Program-made: the position numbers and the translations under genes
In this document: positions 8,691 to 15,344 of the stretch, piece after piece
How the letters are laid out: each line of letters starts with the position of its first letter
Position numbering within the stretch: the stretch's first letter is position 1
Assembly (NCBI GenBank): GCA_047445235.1
Contig: JBLGEO010000070.1
Span: 1 to 19,442, forward strand
DNA length: 19,442 nt
DNA from: JBDSRX01 sp047445235
GTDB lineage: Bacteria; Patescibacteriota; Dojkabacteria; J137
Direction of reading: 5' to 3'
The notes under the pieces: model-generated
Told to the model about the DNA's origin: nothing
Database searches by the model: none
What the model saw: only the letters and a program-made list of their open reading frames with translations

Positions 8691-9200
8691 TTATACACCT
8701 TTCAAGGCCTTCATTTCTTGTTCAAGTTGATTAACTTTTCTAGAAAGTTTTTCTGTTTCTATAACTCCAGCGTACGAATATCTAACGTAAACTGACAAAA
8801 CCATAATGACTATTGAGAAGATTAAAATCATTATTCTAATTAGTCCTCCAGAAAAGTCTATAAATTGATTATATAAATCAGACTTGTAGGCTTGTGTGGT
8901 ATTTGTTTGGCCAAATAAATTATTTAAAGATCCAAGTATGGTTGTAGGTAATTTACTAATTTCTGTCACTGTTCCATCGAAGCTTTTCAGTTGTGTTGCA
9001 AACTGAGTATCTTTTAAGAGTAGTTCTGCTCCAGATTTATATAGGTCTGGTAAAAAAAGTGCTGAAAGAGAAAAAATAATCGAAGCAAAAAATAAAAGAG
9101 TAATAAATAATGAGGTTACATGAATTACTTTTTTATAGAATACAAAGCTTAGGATTAAAAAAATTACAAGAATTAATAGTGCAAGTTGTAGAATGTTCAT
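8691..9200 (-). CDS. Small membrane protein with C-terminal coiled coil
   Basis: 169 residues. Hydrophobic segments lie at about 5-22, 29-53 and 118-142. Between the second and third is a polar loop of about 65 residues (KSFDGTVTEISKLPTTILG), probably extracytoplasmic. The tail after the last span has a heptad-like pattern (EKLSRKVNQLEQEMKALKG), consistent with a short cytoplasmic coiled coil for dimerisation or partner binding. I recognise no family. It follows the 268-residue gene by 16 bases and precedes the large surface fusion gene, so it may be an accessory subunit of that envelope system. Confidence 0.65.
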   Translation of the reverse strand: MNILQLALLILVIFLILSFVFYKKVIHVTSLFITLLFFASIIFSLSALFLPDLYKSGAELLLKDTQFATQLKSFDGTVTEISKLPTTILGSLNNLFGQTNTTQAYKSDLYNQFIDFSGGLIRIMILIFSIVIMVLSVYVRYSYAGVIETEKLSRKVNQLEQEMKALKGV

Positions 9201-9216
9201 TTGGTAGATCTAAGAG

Positions 9217-10023
9217 CTATGTTTGATTTGTATTATTGAATCCGTTTTGGAAATAATCTATCACAATTCCAGAAGAAAAGAGAGTTTTGCCAATTCTCAG
9301 ATTATGAATATCTAAAACCTTTTTTACATTCTTTGTAGTAAGTACTTCACTTTCTTCTTTTCCAACAGGTGAATCCATTGGCTCTGCTTCTGCATAATTA
9401 ATAACGGTTACAGGGCTAAAATCTATTGCATACCCATCTTCTTCAAGACTAAAGTCGTACTGAAAGCTTGCAGTTTCCATAGCTGGAGTTCCTCCAATAC
9501 CTCTATATCCAACATCCCAAACCTTGGATGTTCCATTGTAAGTTAAATGTTGTAAGACACCATCCTGCACATTTAATGAGATTTTTTCTTCCCTGGAAAG
9601 TACATCGTTTCCTACCCAATCATCGTAACTATAAATGCTATCGCTAATCATTTGCTCAGGTTCCGAAACCTCTGTGTCATCAGTGTAATCTTGTCGAATA
9701 TATTCTTTACTAACTAGAAGACCTATGGAAAAGTTTGTTTGATCTTTTATTAGTTTCTCAACTTTATTAAGACACTCAAAAAAATTCTCATCTAAGGATG
9801 CATCACATGTAACCGGATCTCCATTATCTACGACAATTGTAAAAGTTATTATCTTTTTTGTCATTCCTCTTTCTGTAAACTCTTTAGTAAGAGTCGATTT
9901 TAGATTTCTCCAAATATCTCCAAATTCAGTTTTAGGAAGTAGGTTATTTTCAGAATTCTGGAAGAAATTATGGGTAGCGAATTGTGGTGCTGGAGATATT
10001 ATTGGTGGCGGAGATGAGTCCAT
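9217..10023 (-). CDS. Soluble protein of unknown family
   Basis: 268 residues with no membrane span or signal peptide. The N-terminal 30 residues are Pro/Ser/Asn-rich (MDSSPPPIISPAPQF) and likely disordered. A basic amphipathic stretch follows (IWRNLKSTLTKEFTERGMTKK), then an alternating hydrophobic beta-type region (KIITFTIVVDNGDPVTCD) and acidic segments in the middle. I do not recognise a domain. It is the first gene of the minus-strand cluster that continues with the small membrane protein and the surface fusion protein. Its product appears cytoplasmic, so it might act on the inner face of that system. Codon use and base composition match its neighbours. Confidence 0.6.
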   Translation of the reverse strand: MDSSPPPIISPAPQFATHNFFQNSENNLLPKTEFGDIWRNLKSTLTKEFTERGMTKKIITFTIVVDNGDPVTCDASLDENFFECLNKVEKLIKDQTNFSIGLLVSKEYIRQDYTDDTEVSEPEQMISDSIYSYDDWVGNDVLSREEKISLNVQDGVLQHLTYNGTSKVWDVGYRGIGGTPAMETASFQYDFSLEEDGYAIDFSPVTVINYAEAEPMDSPVGKEESEVLTTKNVKKVLDIHNLRIGKTLFSSGIVIDYFQNGFNNTNQT

Positions 10024-10034
10024 ATTTATTTTGA

Positions 10035-10064
10035 ATAATATTTAATGATAACCCATAAATTCAA
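10035..10064 (-). promoter_or_regulatory. Promoter for the 268-residue gene, nearly leaderless
   Basis: Read on the minus strand: TTGAAT (10064-10059), 18 bases, then TATTAT (10040-10035). Only 11 bases separate the -10 box from the ATG at 10023, so the leader would be about 5 bases and too short for a ribosome-binding site. Confidence 0.45.
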
Positions 10065-10079
10065 TTCTGCAAATATAGG

Positions 10080-10087
10080 TGTATACT
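10080..10087 (+). promoter_or_regulatory. -10 box for the SOD/CHRD-like gene
   Basis: TATACT at 10082-10087, preceded directly by TG. Transcription would start near 10094. The leader to the ATG at 10119 is almost pure U (attttttatttttttctt) with no Shine-Dalgarno sequence. No good -35 box is seen at 17 bases. Confidence 0.4.
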
Positions 10088-10118
10088 ATTTTTATTTCTA
10101 ATTTTTTATTTTTTTCTT

Positions 10119-10595
10119 ATGCCAGAAGAAAACAAAAGTATGATGTTAGTTATTATTGCAGCTGTTGTTATTATTGTGATAGGAATAATTATTTTTGTGG
10201 TTGCGAGCAACAATTACAATACTGTAACAAACACTCCTACTAATAACCCTGTAAGTGCCTCGGTAAATACTAGCAAATCATTTGTTCTAAAAGATCAGAA
10301 TGGATCAGGACAAACTGGAACTGTTGTTTTAACTGAAAACGGTGACTCTACTAAAGTCTCAATTAGTTTAATAAATCCAACAAGCGTTAGTGAACCAGCA
10401 CACATACATTTAGGTAGCTGCCCAACACCAGGAGCTGTAAAGTATCCTTTGAGCAATGTTATAAATGGCTCTTCAGTTACAACTATTAATGTGAAGTTCT
10501 CAGATCTAAAAGCTTTAGGTGCCTTAGCAGTTAACGTACACAAATCTGCTGAGCAATCTACGGTTTATGTATCTTGTGGAGATCTAGCTTTTTAA
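10119..10595 (+). CDS. Membrane-anchored protein with Cu/Zn-SOD/CHRD-like domain
   Basis: 158 residues. One N-terminal span (about 8-29, VIIAAVVIIVIGIIIFVV) follows a short charged head, so the rest is outside. A Thr/Asn/Ser linker leads to a beta-rich domain at about 52-158 with PAHIHLGSC (His95, His97, Cys101), YPLSNVINGSS, AVNVHKS (His141) and VYVSCGD (Cys153). This layout is typical of a conserved bacterial family with the Cu/Zn superoxide dismutase or CHRD fold; the two Cys probably form the fold's disulfide and the His residues may bind metal. It does not have the full SOD ligand set, so dismutase activity should not be assumed. It is divergent from the surface cluster. Confidence 0.75.
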   Translation: MPEENKSMMLVIIAAVVIIVIGIIIFVVASNNYNTVTNTPTNNPVSASVNTSKSFVLKDQNGSGQTGTVVLTENGDSTKVSISLINPTSVSEPAHIHLGSCPTPGAVKYPLSNVINGSSVTTINVKFSDLKALGALAVNVHKSAEQSTVYVSCGDLAF

Positions 10596-10626
10596 AAGCT
10601 TGAGTTACGTGTGAACTCGGCAAATA

Positions 10627-10647
10627 GAAAAAGGTGTGTTACACCTT
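10627..10647 (-). terminator. Rho-independent terminator of tyrS
   Basis: Read on the minus strand, AAGGTGT (10647-10641), a 3-base loop AAC, and ACACCTT (10637-10631) form a 7-bp hairpin running straight into a U-rich tract (TTTTTCTATTT). It lies about 95 bases after the tyrS stop codon. Confidence 0.6.
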
Positions 10648-10663
10648 ATAAATATGAATGAGA

Positions 10664-10697
10664 AAGCGAGCCCTTAAGGGCTCGCTTGTTTGTTATT
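10664..10697 (+). terminator. Strong palindromic terminator between convergent genes
   Basis: A perfect inverted repeat, AAGCGAGCCC (10664-10673), TTAA, GGGCTCGCTT (10678-10687), with a GC-rich 10-bp stem, is followed on the plus strand by GTTTGTTATT. It should end transcription of the SOD/CHRD-like gene and, being symmetric, may also stop transcripts from tyrS. Confidence 0.75.
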
Positions 10698-10740
10698 CTG
10701 TGACGATACTGCGGACTCTCGCTCTACAGTTTCGCAGTCC

Positions 10741-12321
10741 CTATCTAGTTACAGAAAAACTCTTTACTTCTTCTAAAATAGCTTTAGCTTTTTCATCTGT
10801 TTCGAAGTGTAATCTAACTGGTTTTACAAGTTCGTCTATGTAGTTAATAACAGCAACTTTCAAATCTAATGGAAATAATTTCTTATCTTTGTAATCTTGT
10901 TCTAGTTCTGCATATGTTGAATACTCAACATTTCCACCAAATTTTTCTTCTCTAGTTACTTTGAATTTATCGTCTTCAAGTAGAGGAGTCTTTCGTTTTA
11001 AGTATTTAGCTTCGAAAATAATTTGCTTACAGTAATCTAAAATTGGATTATCTTCAACTTCTCCTTCTGGGCAGTAAGCTTTGTTAATTTTTCTTTCTAT
11101 ATCTTCTAGAGTATCTGTCATAAAAATTGCTGTGTCTGGTTTTGACTTACTCATTTTCATAGAGATGGCCCTTGTTTGTGCATCTTCGGATTTATCTGCT
11201 GGCTTTCCTAAACCTTGCAACATTGAATGACTAAGTACTATTGGTTTCCAGAAACCTAATTCTGGTCCAATTTCTCTTGCAAGCATATTTACTTTTCTTT
11301 GGTCTAAGCCTAATTGTGTAACCTGGCATTTCATAACACCGAAGATATCTGCAGTTTGCATGCAAGGATAGAGGATTTGAGCTGCTGTTAAATCATCAGA
11401 TTCTGTTCGTCCCATTATTTCTGTTGTTCTTAAAATTCTGTTTAGCGTTGCAGATTTTGCAACCTTCATTACTAATTCCCAATATTCTCTTTTTCCTACA
11501 AAATCCGATGTCCAAAGAAATTCAACTCCATTTAAATCCATTCCGCTAGCTCTCCAGATCTCAATAAAATATTCTCCAACTTTTTTAATCTTGTCTAGGT
11601 CTCCACCCATTTTATTATTTAAATATCCAAACCAATCTGCAACCCACATTTTAAAGTGGAAGCCGGCTTCTATCATTTTGTTTGCGTTAATTGCTCTAAT
11701 AATTCCTTGGGCAATATGCATCTGTCCTGATGGTTCAAATCCATCGTATGTGAATAATTCTTCTCCAGAAGTTAGAACTAATGGAAGTTCGTCTTCTCCA
11801 ACTAACTCTCCACCATTTGCTGCAATTGATTTTATTAAGTCAATTCGATGTTGAAGTTCAGGAGTAATTTCTATAATTCCTGCATTTCTTTCGATCTGCT
11901 TCATCTGTTCATCTGTCAACACATCTAATATAGATTTACCAATAAGATCTTCTGGCCTCGAATTTCGAGCTTCGTCATTTGTGACTATAAAGATTCCTTC
12001 ATGGTCATGGCTTAGTGCAAATTCATCTTCCGCTAAAATCATTCCCTCACTCATTTCTCCTCTCATTTTTCTTGCATCAAGTTTAATTTCATTGTTTTCG
12101 AAAATCAATACTCCTGGGACTACGTTTCCTGGTGCTAGCCAAGCAACTATATCTCCAATATTCATATTTGTTGCAGCAGTTACAATTTGGTGTTGCCCAT
12201 CTTTAGCTTGAACTTGAACAATAGTTAATCTATCAGCACCTTCGTGCTTTTTAAGATCAATAATTTTTACCAATTGAATTGCAGAAAGAAGTTCTGTTAA
12301 TTTTTCTTTAGAGATGACCAT
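10741..12321 (-). CDS. tyrS: Tyrosyl-tRNA synthetase, archaeal/eukaryotic type, with N-terminal PheT-like tRNA-binding domain
   Basis: 526 residues; charges tRNA-Tyr with tyrosine in the cytoplasm. Residues about 14-135 resemble the OB-fold tRNA-binding domain at the N-terminus of bacterial PheRS beta: KKHEGADRLTIVQVQ, ATNMNIGDIVAWLAPGNVVP and MRGEMSEGMILAEDEFAL followed by DHEG. Residues about 150-526 form a class I catalytic core of the archaeal/eukaryotic TyrRS kind: YDGFEPSGQMHIAQG (HIGH-like, about 192-206), YPCMQTADIF (318-327), QLGLDQRKVNMLAREIG (336-352) and KMSKS (389-393). The C-terminal S4-type domain of bacterial TyrRS is absent. An EMAPII/OB-type domain is known fused at the C-terminus of vertebrate TyrRS; here it is N-terminal. 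Its own promoter overlaps the end of the upstream gene. Confidence 0.92.
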   Translation of the reverse strand: MVISKEKLTELLSAIQLVKIIDLKKHEGADRLTIVQVQAKDGQHQIVTAATNMNIGDIVAWLAPGNVVPGVLIFENNEIKLDARKMRGEMSEGMILAEDEFALSHDHEGIFIVTNDEARNSRPEDLIGKSILDVLTDEQMKQIERNAGIIEITPELQHRIDLIKSIAANGGELVGEDELPLVLTSGEELFTYDGFEPSGQMHIAQGIIRAINANKMIEAGFHFKMWVADWFGYLNNKMGGDLDKIKKVGEYFIEIWRASGMDLNGVEFLWTSDFVGKREYWELVMKVAKSATLNRILRTTEIMGRTESDDLTAAQILYPCMQTADIFGVMKCQVTQLGLDQRKVNMLAREIGPELGFWKPIVLSHSMLQGLGKPADKSEDAQTRAISMKMSKSKPDTAIFMTDTLEDIERKINKAYCPEGEVEDNPILDYCKQIIFEAKYLKRKTPLLEDDKFKVTREEKFGGNVEYSTYAELEQDYKDKKLFPLDLKVAVINYIDELVKPVRLHFETDEKAKAILEEVKSFSVTR

Positions 12322-12367
12322 GGGTTTAATTTAATAACTATGCAAAAATACTTAATCTATAAGGTGA

Positions 12368-12396
12368 ATTATATATTAAAGGGGTTGTTCTTACAA
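12368..12396 (-). promoter_or_regulatory. Promoter for tyrS
   Basis: Read on the minus strand: TTGTAA (12396-12391), 17 bases, then a perfect TATAAT (12373-12368). The last three bases of the -35 box are the stop codon of the upstream gene. Transcription would start near 12361 with a leader of about 40 bases lacking a T-box or Shine-Dalgarno sequence. Confidence 0.65.
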
Positions 12397-12888
12397 TTCT
12401 GCTTTATTTGAAAAATTGCCTTCCGCCAATTCAATTTCTCCAACAATATCGAAGTTTTTAGTAGGTAATTGACAGTAGTACTCCATAACACCTTCTCTTA
12501 ATCTTGCATAAACAACTGCCTGTTGAATATCAATAGATTTTAACTTAGTGGAACAAGATTCTAGATATGATCTTACTTCTGCTATTACATCTTGATAGAT
12601 TTGGTTTCCAGCTTTATTACAATTTAAGAAAATAGTATAAAGGCCTCGTAATTGCTCAGTAGAGATTCTAGTTGGAGTTTCAGAGGCATTATATTCGGCT
12701 TCTAATAGTTCTACAGGAAATTCGGTTACAGGCTCAGTATCTCCCGCATCATTCGGATCGGGTTCAGATACCACTAGATTTAATCTTGAGTACTGAGAGT
12801 ACTTATTAACTTTCTTTCTCTTCACTCTACTATCTTTTTTGCTAATTAGTTCCTCATACCCATCAGATACCATCTCTAATACTGTCAT
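12391..12888 (-). CDS. Soluble protein of unknown function
   Basis: 165 residues, no membrane span. The N-terminal third is charged, with a basic run (KDSRVKRKKVNKYSQYSRL), then an acidic, Pro/Glu-rich middle (VSEPDPNDAGDTEPVTEFP), and a helical C-terminal half with an amphipathic pattern (STEQLRGLYTIFLNCNKAG and IQQAVVYARLREGVMEYY). I recognise no family. It lies 69 bases upstream of tyrS on the same strand, but tyrS has its own promoter, so a shared job is not implied. The basic head could bind nucleic acid; this is speculation from composition. Confidence 0.6.
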   Translation of the reverse strand: MTVLEMVSDGYEELISKKDSRVKRKKVNKYSQYSRLNLVVSEPDPNDAGDTEPVTEFPVELLEAEYNASETPTRISTEQLRGLYTIFLNCNKAGNQIYQDVIAEVRSYLESCSTKLKSIDIQQAVVYARLREGVMEYYCQLPTKNFDIVGEIELAEGNFSNKAEL

Positions 12889-12919
12889 CTTTTTCTAAAT
12901 TTAAAAACAAGTTGGGCTG

Positions 12920-12948
12920 ATTATACTTTTTTTGCCGGAAGATGACTA
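12920..12948 (-). promoter_or_regulatory. Promoter for the 165-residue unknown gene
   Basis: Read on the minus strand: TAGTCA (12948-12943), 17 bases including an A-tract, then a perfect TATAAT (12925-12920). The leader to the ATG at 12888 would be about 25 bases, with no clear Shine-Dalgarno sequence. Confidence 0.5.
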
Positions 12949-12952
12949 CGGA

Positions 12953-13507
12953 TTACTTCTTAAGAAGTCTTTCCCATATTACAAAATGGAGAGCAAGACA
13001 TATCATAAAAGGAATTCCGAGGACAGGAATGTATAGAAGTCTAAATCCAAAGAAAAATACGAAGTAAATAATCAAAGATACATTCAGTGAGTTTAAAATC
13101 ATAATTGATACACTTTGTGCAAAAATGATTGAGCTTTTACTATTTGCTTTAGGAATTGAATCTACTCTCCATTTAAACGCATTCTCAAGTTCCTTATTAT
13201 GTTTAATATAATAATCTTTAATTTGATTCATAGCTTTCACACTAGAAACCCAAGCGACCCTTGTTCTTGTTAACTGAAAAAGAGTGATGACGCCAAACAT
13301 AAAAAGTCCTATGAAGACAAATACAAAAATCAATTTATTATCTACATTCAAAATACTTGGAAGAACAGCCGCAGAAACTAGAGTAACAATATTTGCCAAA
13401 AAGACTTCAAATACTTTTCCTCTATCATCGTTAGCTTGATGGGCAGTATCTGATGCATACTGAAATTCTGCCATTAGGATTTGGTTTTGGTCTAAATTTT
13501 CTTTCAT
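12953..13507 (-). CDS. Four-span membrane protein of unknown function
   Basis: 184 residues. Hydrophobic segments lie at about 33-53, 59-80, 126-150 and 155-176. The N-terminal 32 residues (EFQYASDTAHQANDDRGK) form a likely cytoplasmic helix, and the basic loop between spans 2 and 3 (about 81-125) also looks cytoplasmic. The paired-span layout with a helical cytoplasmic head is seen in several small bacterial membrane families, but no specific one is recognisable. A strong extended -10 element sits 6 bases before the start codon, so the mRNA is probably leaderless. Divergent from the methyltransferase gene. Confidence 0.65.
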   Translation of the reverse strand: MKENLDQNQILMAEFQYASDTAHQANDDRGKVFEVFLANIVTLVSAAVLPSILNVDNKLIFVFVFIGLFMFGVITLFQLTRTRVAWVSSVKAMNQIKDYYIKHNKELENAFKWRVDSIPKANSKSSIIFAQSVSIMILNSLNVSLIIYFVFFFGFRLLYIPVLGIPFMICLALHFVIWERLLKK

Positions 13508-13513
13508 AGACGA

Positions 13514-13522
13514 ATTTTAGCA
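13514..13522 (-). promoter_or_regulatory. Extended -10 promoter giving a leaderless mRNA
   Basis: Read on the minus strand, TGCTAAAAT (13522-13514) is an extended -10 element. Only six bases separate it from the ATG at 13507, so transcription should start at or within a base or two of the A of the start codon. The rpsT promoter uses the same TGCTAAAAT core. Confidence 0.5.
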
Positions 13523-13561
13523 AATATTATTGTAGAATGAGATCTAATAAGCATTTTTCTA

Positions 13562-14218
13562 ATGAAAGAATTTTTAAAATCAATTGACGTAAGTATTTTT
13601 AGAGGCCTTCACGATCCTAAGCCTGATTATTTAAAAATAATCGAGAAGGAAGTTAAAAGCTGCAAGACCCTTCTGGATGTAGGTTGTGGTGGATACTCAC
13701 CCTTAAAAGATATTAATAAAACTCTTAAAAAATCAGTTGGTGTTGATGGATTTAAACCTTCTATCGATAAGGCAAAAGAAAGAAAAACTCATTCTGAGAA
13801 TAAAGTTATTAATGTTTTAGAACTTACAAAACATTTTAAAGATAAGTCTTTCGATTGCGTTGTCGCACTTGATCTTATTGAACATTTAACTAAAGAAGAG
13901 GGTACAAAGTTACTAAAAGATATTGAAAGAATTGCAAAAAAGAAAGTAATTATATTTACTCCAAATGGATTTGTTCCTCAAGGAGAATATGATGGAAATA
14001 CTTACCAAATACATAAATCCGGCTGGGGTTATAATGAAATGGAGAAGAAAGGTTACAAAGTTTATGGGTTGAATGGATTAAAATCACTTAGAGGAGAATA
14101 TGCCAAAGTAAAATTTAAACCAGAAGCCGTTTGGGAAAGAATTTCTTACACATCAAAATTGCTTACAAAAGTAGTGCCGTCAGCTTCTTATCAAATCCTT
14201 GCTGTTAAAGAAGTTTAA
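13562..14218 (+). CDS. Class I SAM-dependent methyltransferase
   Basis: 218 residues. The Rossmann-fold SAM site is clear: motif I TLLDVGCGGYSPL at about 37-48, the acidic end of strand 2 in VGVDGF (Asp62), motif IV FDCVVALDLIEHL with the Methyltransf_11 pattern, and KVIIFTPNGF after it. The C-terminal part (KSGWGYNEMEKKGYKVYGLNG) resembles small-molecule or glycan methyltransferases in which a Trp-containing loop covers the substrate. The substrate is unknown. A TAGAAT box at 13533-13538 is a possible -10. The gene is divergent from a membrane protein and its stop overlaps the convergent AlkD-like gene by four bases (14215-14218). Confidence 0.85.
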   Translation: MKEFLKSIDVSIFRGLHDPKPDYLKIIEKEVKSCKTLLDVGCGGYSPLKDINKTLKKSVGVDGFKPSIDKAKERKTHSENKVINVLELTKHFKDKSFDCVVALDLIEHLTKEEGTKLLKDIERIAKKKVIIFTPNGFVPQGEYDGNTYQIHKSGWGYNEMEKKGYKVYGLNGLKSLRGEYAKVKFKPEAVWERISYTSKLLTKVVPSASYQILAVKEV

Positions 14219-14916
14219 GAAAGATAATGTTTCCTTTGTGAATCCGAAAGTTTCTCTAGACAGTATCTAAGCATTGTTCTAGGCATTTGCTTGTAATGCT
14301 TATCTAGGAAATTTATGAGCAGTTTTTCATCCATTTTTCCAATTTCTTTAAGCATCCAACCTGATGCTTTTTGTATTAAATCGTGTTTGCTAGAAATAAA
14401 ATATTCTGCGAGATTTAAAGCATCTTTAAAATCTTTTTCTTTAATAAAGCGATAAGTTGTTAATAAAGAAACTCTTTGTGTCCAAAGATAATCAGTTTTT
14501 GCAAGTTTGTAGATAATACTTCTATCTTTATCCAATAAATATTCACCGACAATCTTATAAGCGCTAAGATCCACTAAGTCCCAGTTGTTTATATGTTCTA
14601 GATTATTTAGGTAAAACTCGTAGTATGCTTTCTTCTCTTCTTCAGTCCCTTTTGGGTATTTCAGACATAGTACTTGCAGTGCAGTTAGTCTATGCTCGTG
14701 AATTGGACTTTGTAGAAGTTCCTGAATATCTTTTAAAGAGGCTTCTTTGTAATATCTCTTGGCAACTTCTTTTTGTTTCGGAACTTTTATTCCTAAGAAT
14801 TGATCGCCTTCTCCGTACTCACCTTTTCCAGATTTAAAGAATCTTGAAACTCCAGCTACTTGTGAGGGATCTGCAATTTCTTGGAGGTCTTTTTTAATTG
14901 AATCTGCTATGTTCAT
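14215..14916 (-). CDS. AlkD-like DNA alkylation repair protein (HEAT-repeat glycosylase)
   Basis: 233 residues from the ATG at 14916, which overlaps the cupin stop in TAATG; a start at 14949 in the same frame lies inside the cupin gene and is less likely. Helical HEAT-like repeats run the whole length. The family's base-excision residues are visible: INNWDLVDLSAYK (Trp112, Asp116), TQRVSLL (Arg148) and KASGWMLKEIG (Trp187), matching the Trp/Asp/Arg/Trp set of Bacillus cereus AlkD, which removes cationic alkylated purines such as N7-methylguanine without base flipping. The N-terminal GIKVPKQKEVAK pattern is also typical. Translational coupling ties it to the cupin gene. Confidence 0.9.
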   Translation of the reverse strand: MNIADSIKKDLQEIADPSQVAGVSRFFKSGKGEYGEGDQFLGIKVPKQKEVAKRYYKEASLKDIQELLQSPIHEHRLTALQVLCLKYPKGTEEEKKAYYEFYLNNLEHINNWDLVDLSAYKIVGEYLLDKDRSIIYKLAKTDYLWTQRVSLLTTYRFIKEKDFKDALNLAEYFISSKHDLIQKASGWMLKEIGKMDEKLLINFLDKHYKQMPRTMLRYCLEKLSDSQRKHYLS

Positions 14917-15284
14917 TATCTGACAATTGCATGATCTAATATATTCCATCCCGGTCTGCTAGTTATTTTAACCCAAGTTTCTTGACCTTCGCATGAGTGG
15001 ACTTCTTTTGGCTCAATTTGAATATGATCTCCAACTTGCAGAAGAACCTTTTCTTTCTCAACAGTAAGCACGAGTTTACCTCTTAGAACATCGTATATTT
15101 CTGTAGCTTCCTTATGGTAATGGGGAAGAGTTCTATCTACAACGCAAATTATTTCACTTAAACCTTTAGTCATATGGTCTATGCAAAGTATCTCTATAAC
15201 ATTGCCCTCTCTATCTTTATTTTGAATAATTTTCTTGCCAGGGTAAAGGCCATCGAGAGTTTTTAGAACACTTTCTACGTTCAT
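14916..15284 (-). CDS. Cupin-domain protein
   Basis: 122 residues forming a single conserved beta barrel. The metal-site motifs are PHYHKEATEIYDVLRGKLVL (His55, His57, Glu62) and GDHIQIEPKEVHS (His96), the standard Cupin_2 layout of two His and a Glu in motif 1 and one His in motif 2. It may be a small isomerase, dioxygenase or binding protein; the substrate cannot be told from sequence. The stop overlaps the AlkD-like start by one base (TAATG), so the two are made together. The 60-base gap upstream could hold a weak promoter or the gene may read through from rpsT. Confidence 0.85.
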   Translation of the reverse strand: MNVESVLKTLDGLYPGKKIIQNKDREGNVIEILCIDHMTKGLSEIICVVDRTLPHYHKEATEIYDVLRGKLVLTVEKEKVLLQVGDHIQIEPKEVHSCEGQETWVKITSRPGWNILDHAIVR

Positions 15285-15344
15285 TTAGAGAAAAGTTAAA
15301 TAGTACTAAACTTGAAGGTATCACAAAAGAATTGTGGTCTCAAC

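Noticed and set aside
10295..10543. Minus-strand frame of 82 codons opposite the SOD/CHRD-like gene
   Set aside because: The plus-strand gene has a clear span, HIH and paired-Cys motifs; the antisense frame has none and no start signal.
11591..12211. Plus-strand frames of 76-87 codons opposite tyrS
   Set aside because: They are shadows of a gene with complete class I synthetase motifs.
12322..12390. T-box riboswitch in the tyrS leader
   Set aside because: The leader is only about 40 bases after the strong promoter, with no T-box consensus and no antiterminator structure.
15300..15340. Terminator between the 183-residue membrane gene and the cupin
   Set aside because: Only a 5-bp hairpin (CACAA/TTGTG) is visible with no U-tract, so read-through is as likely.
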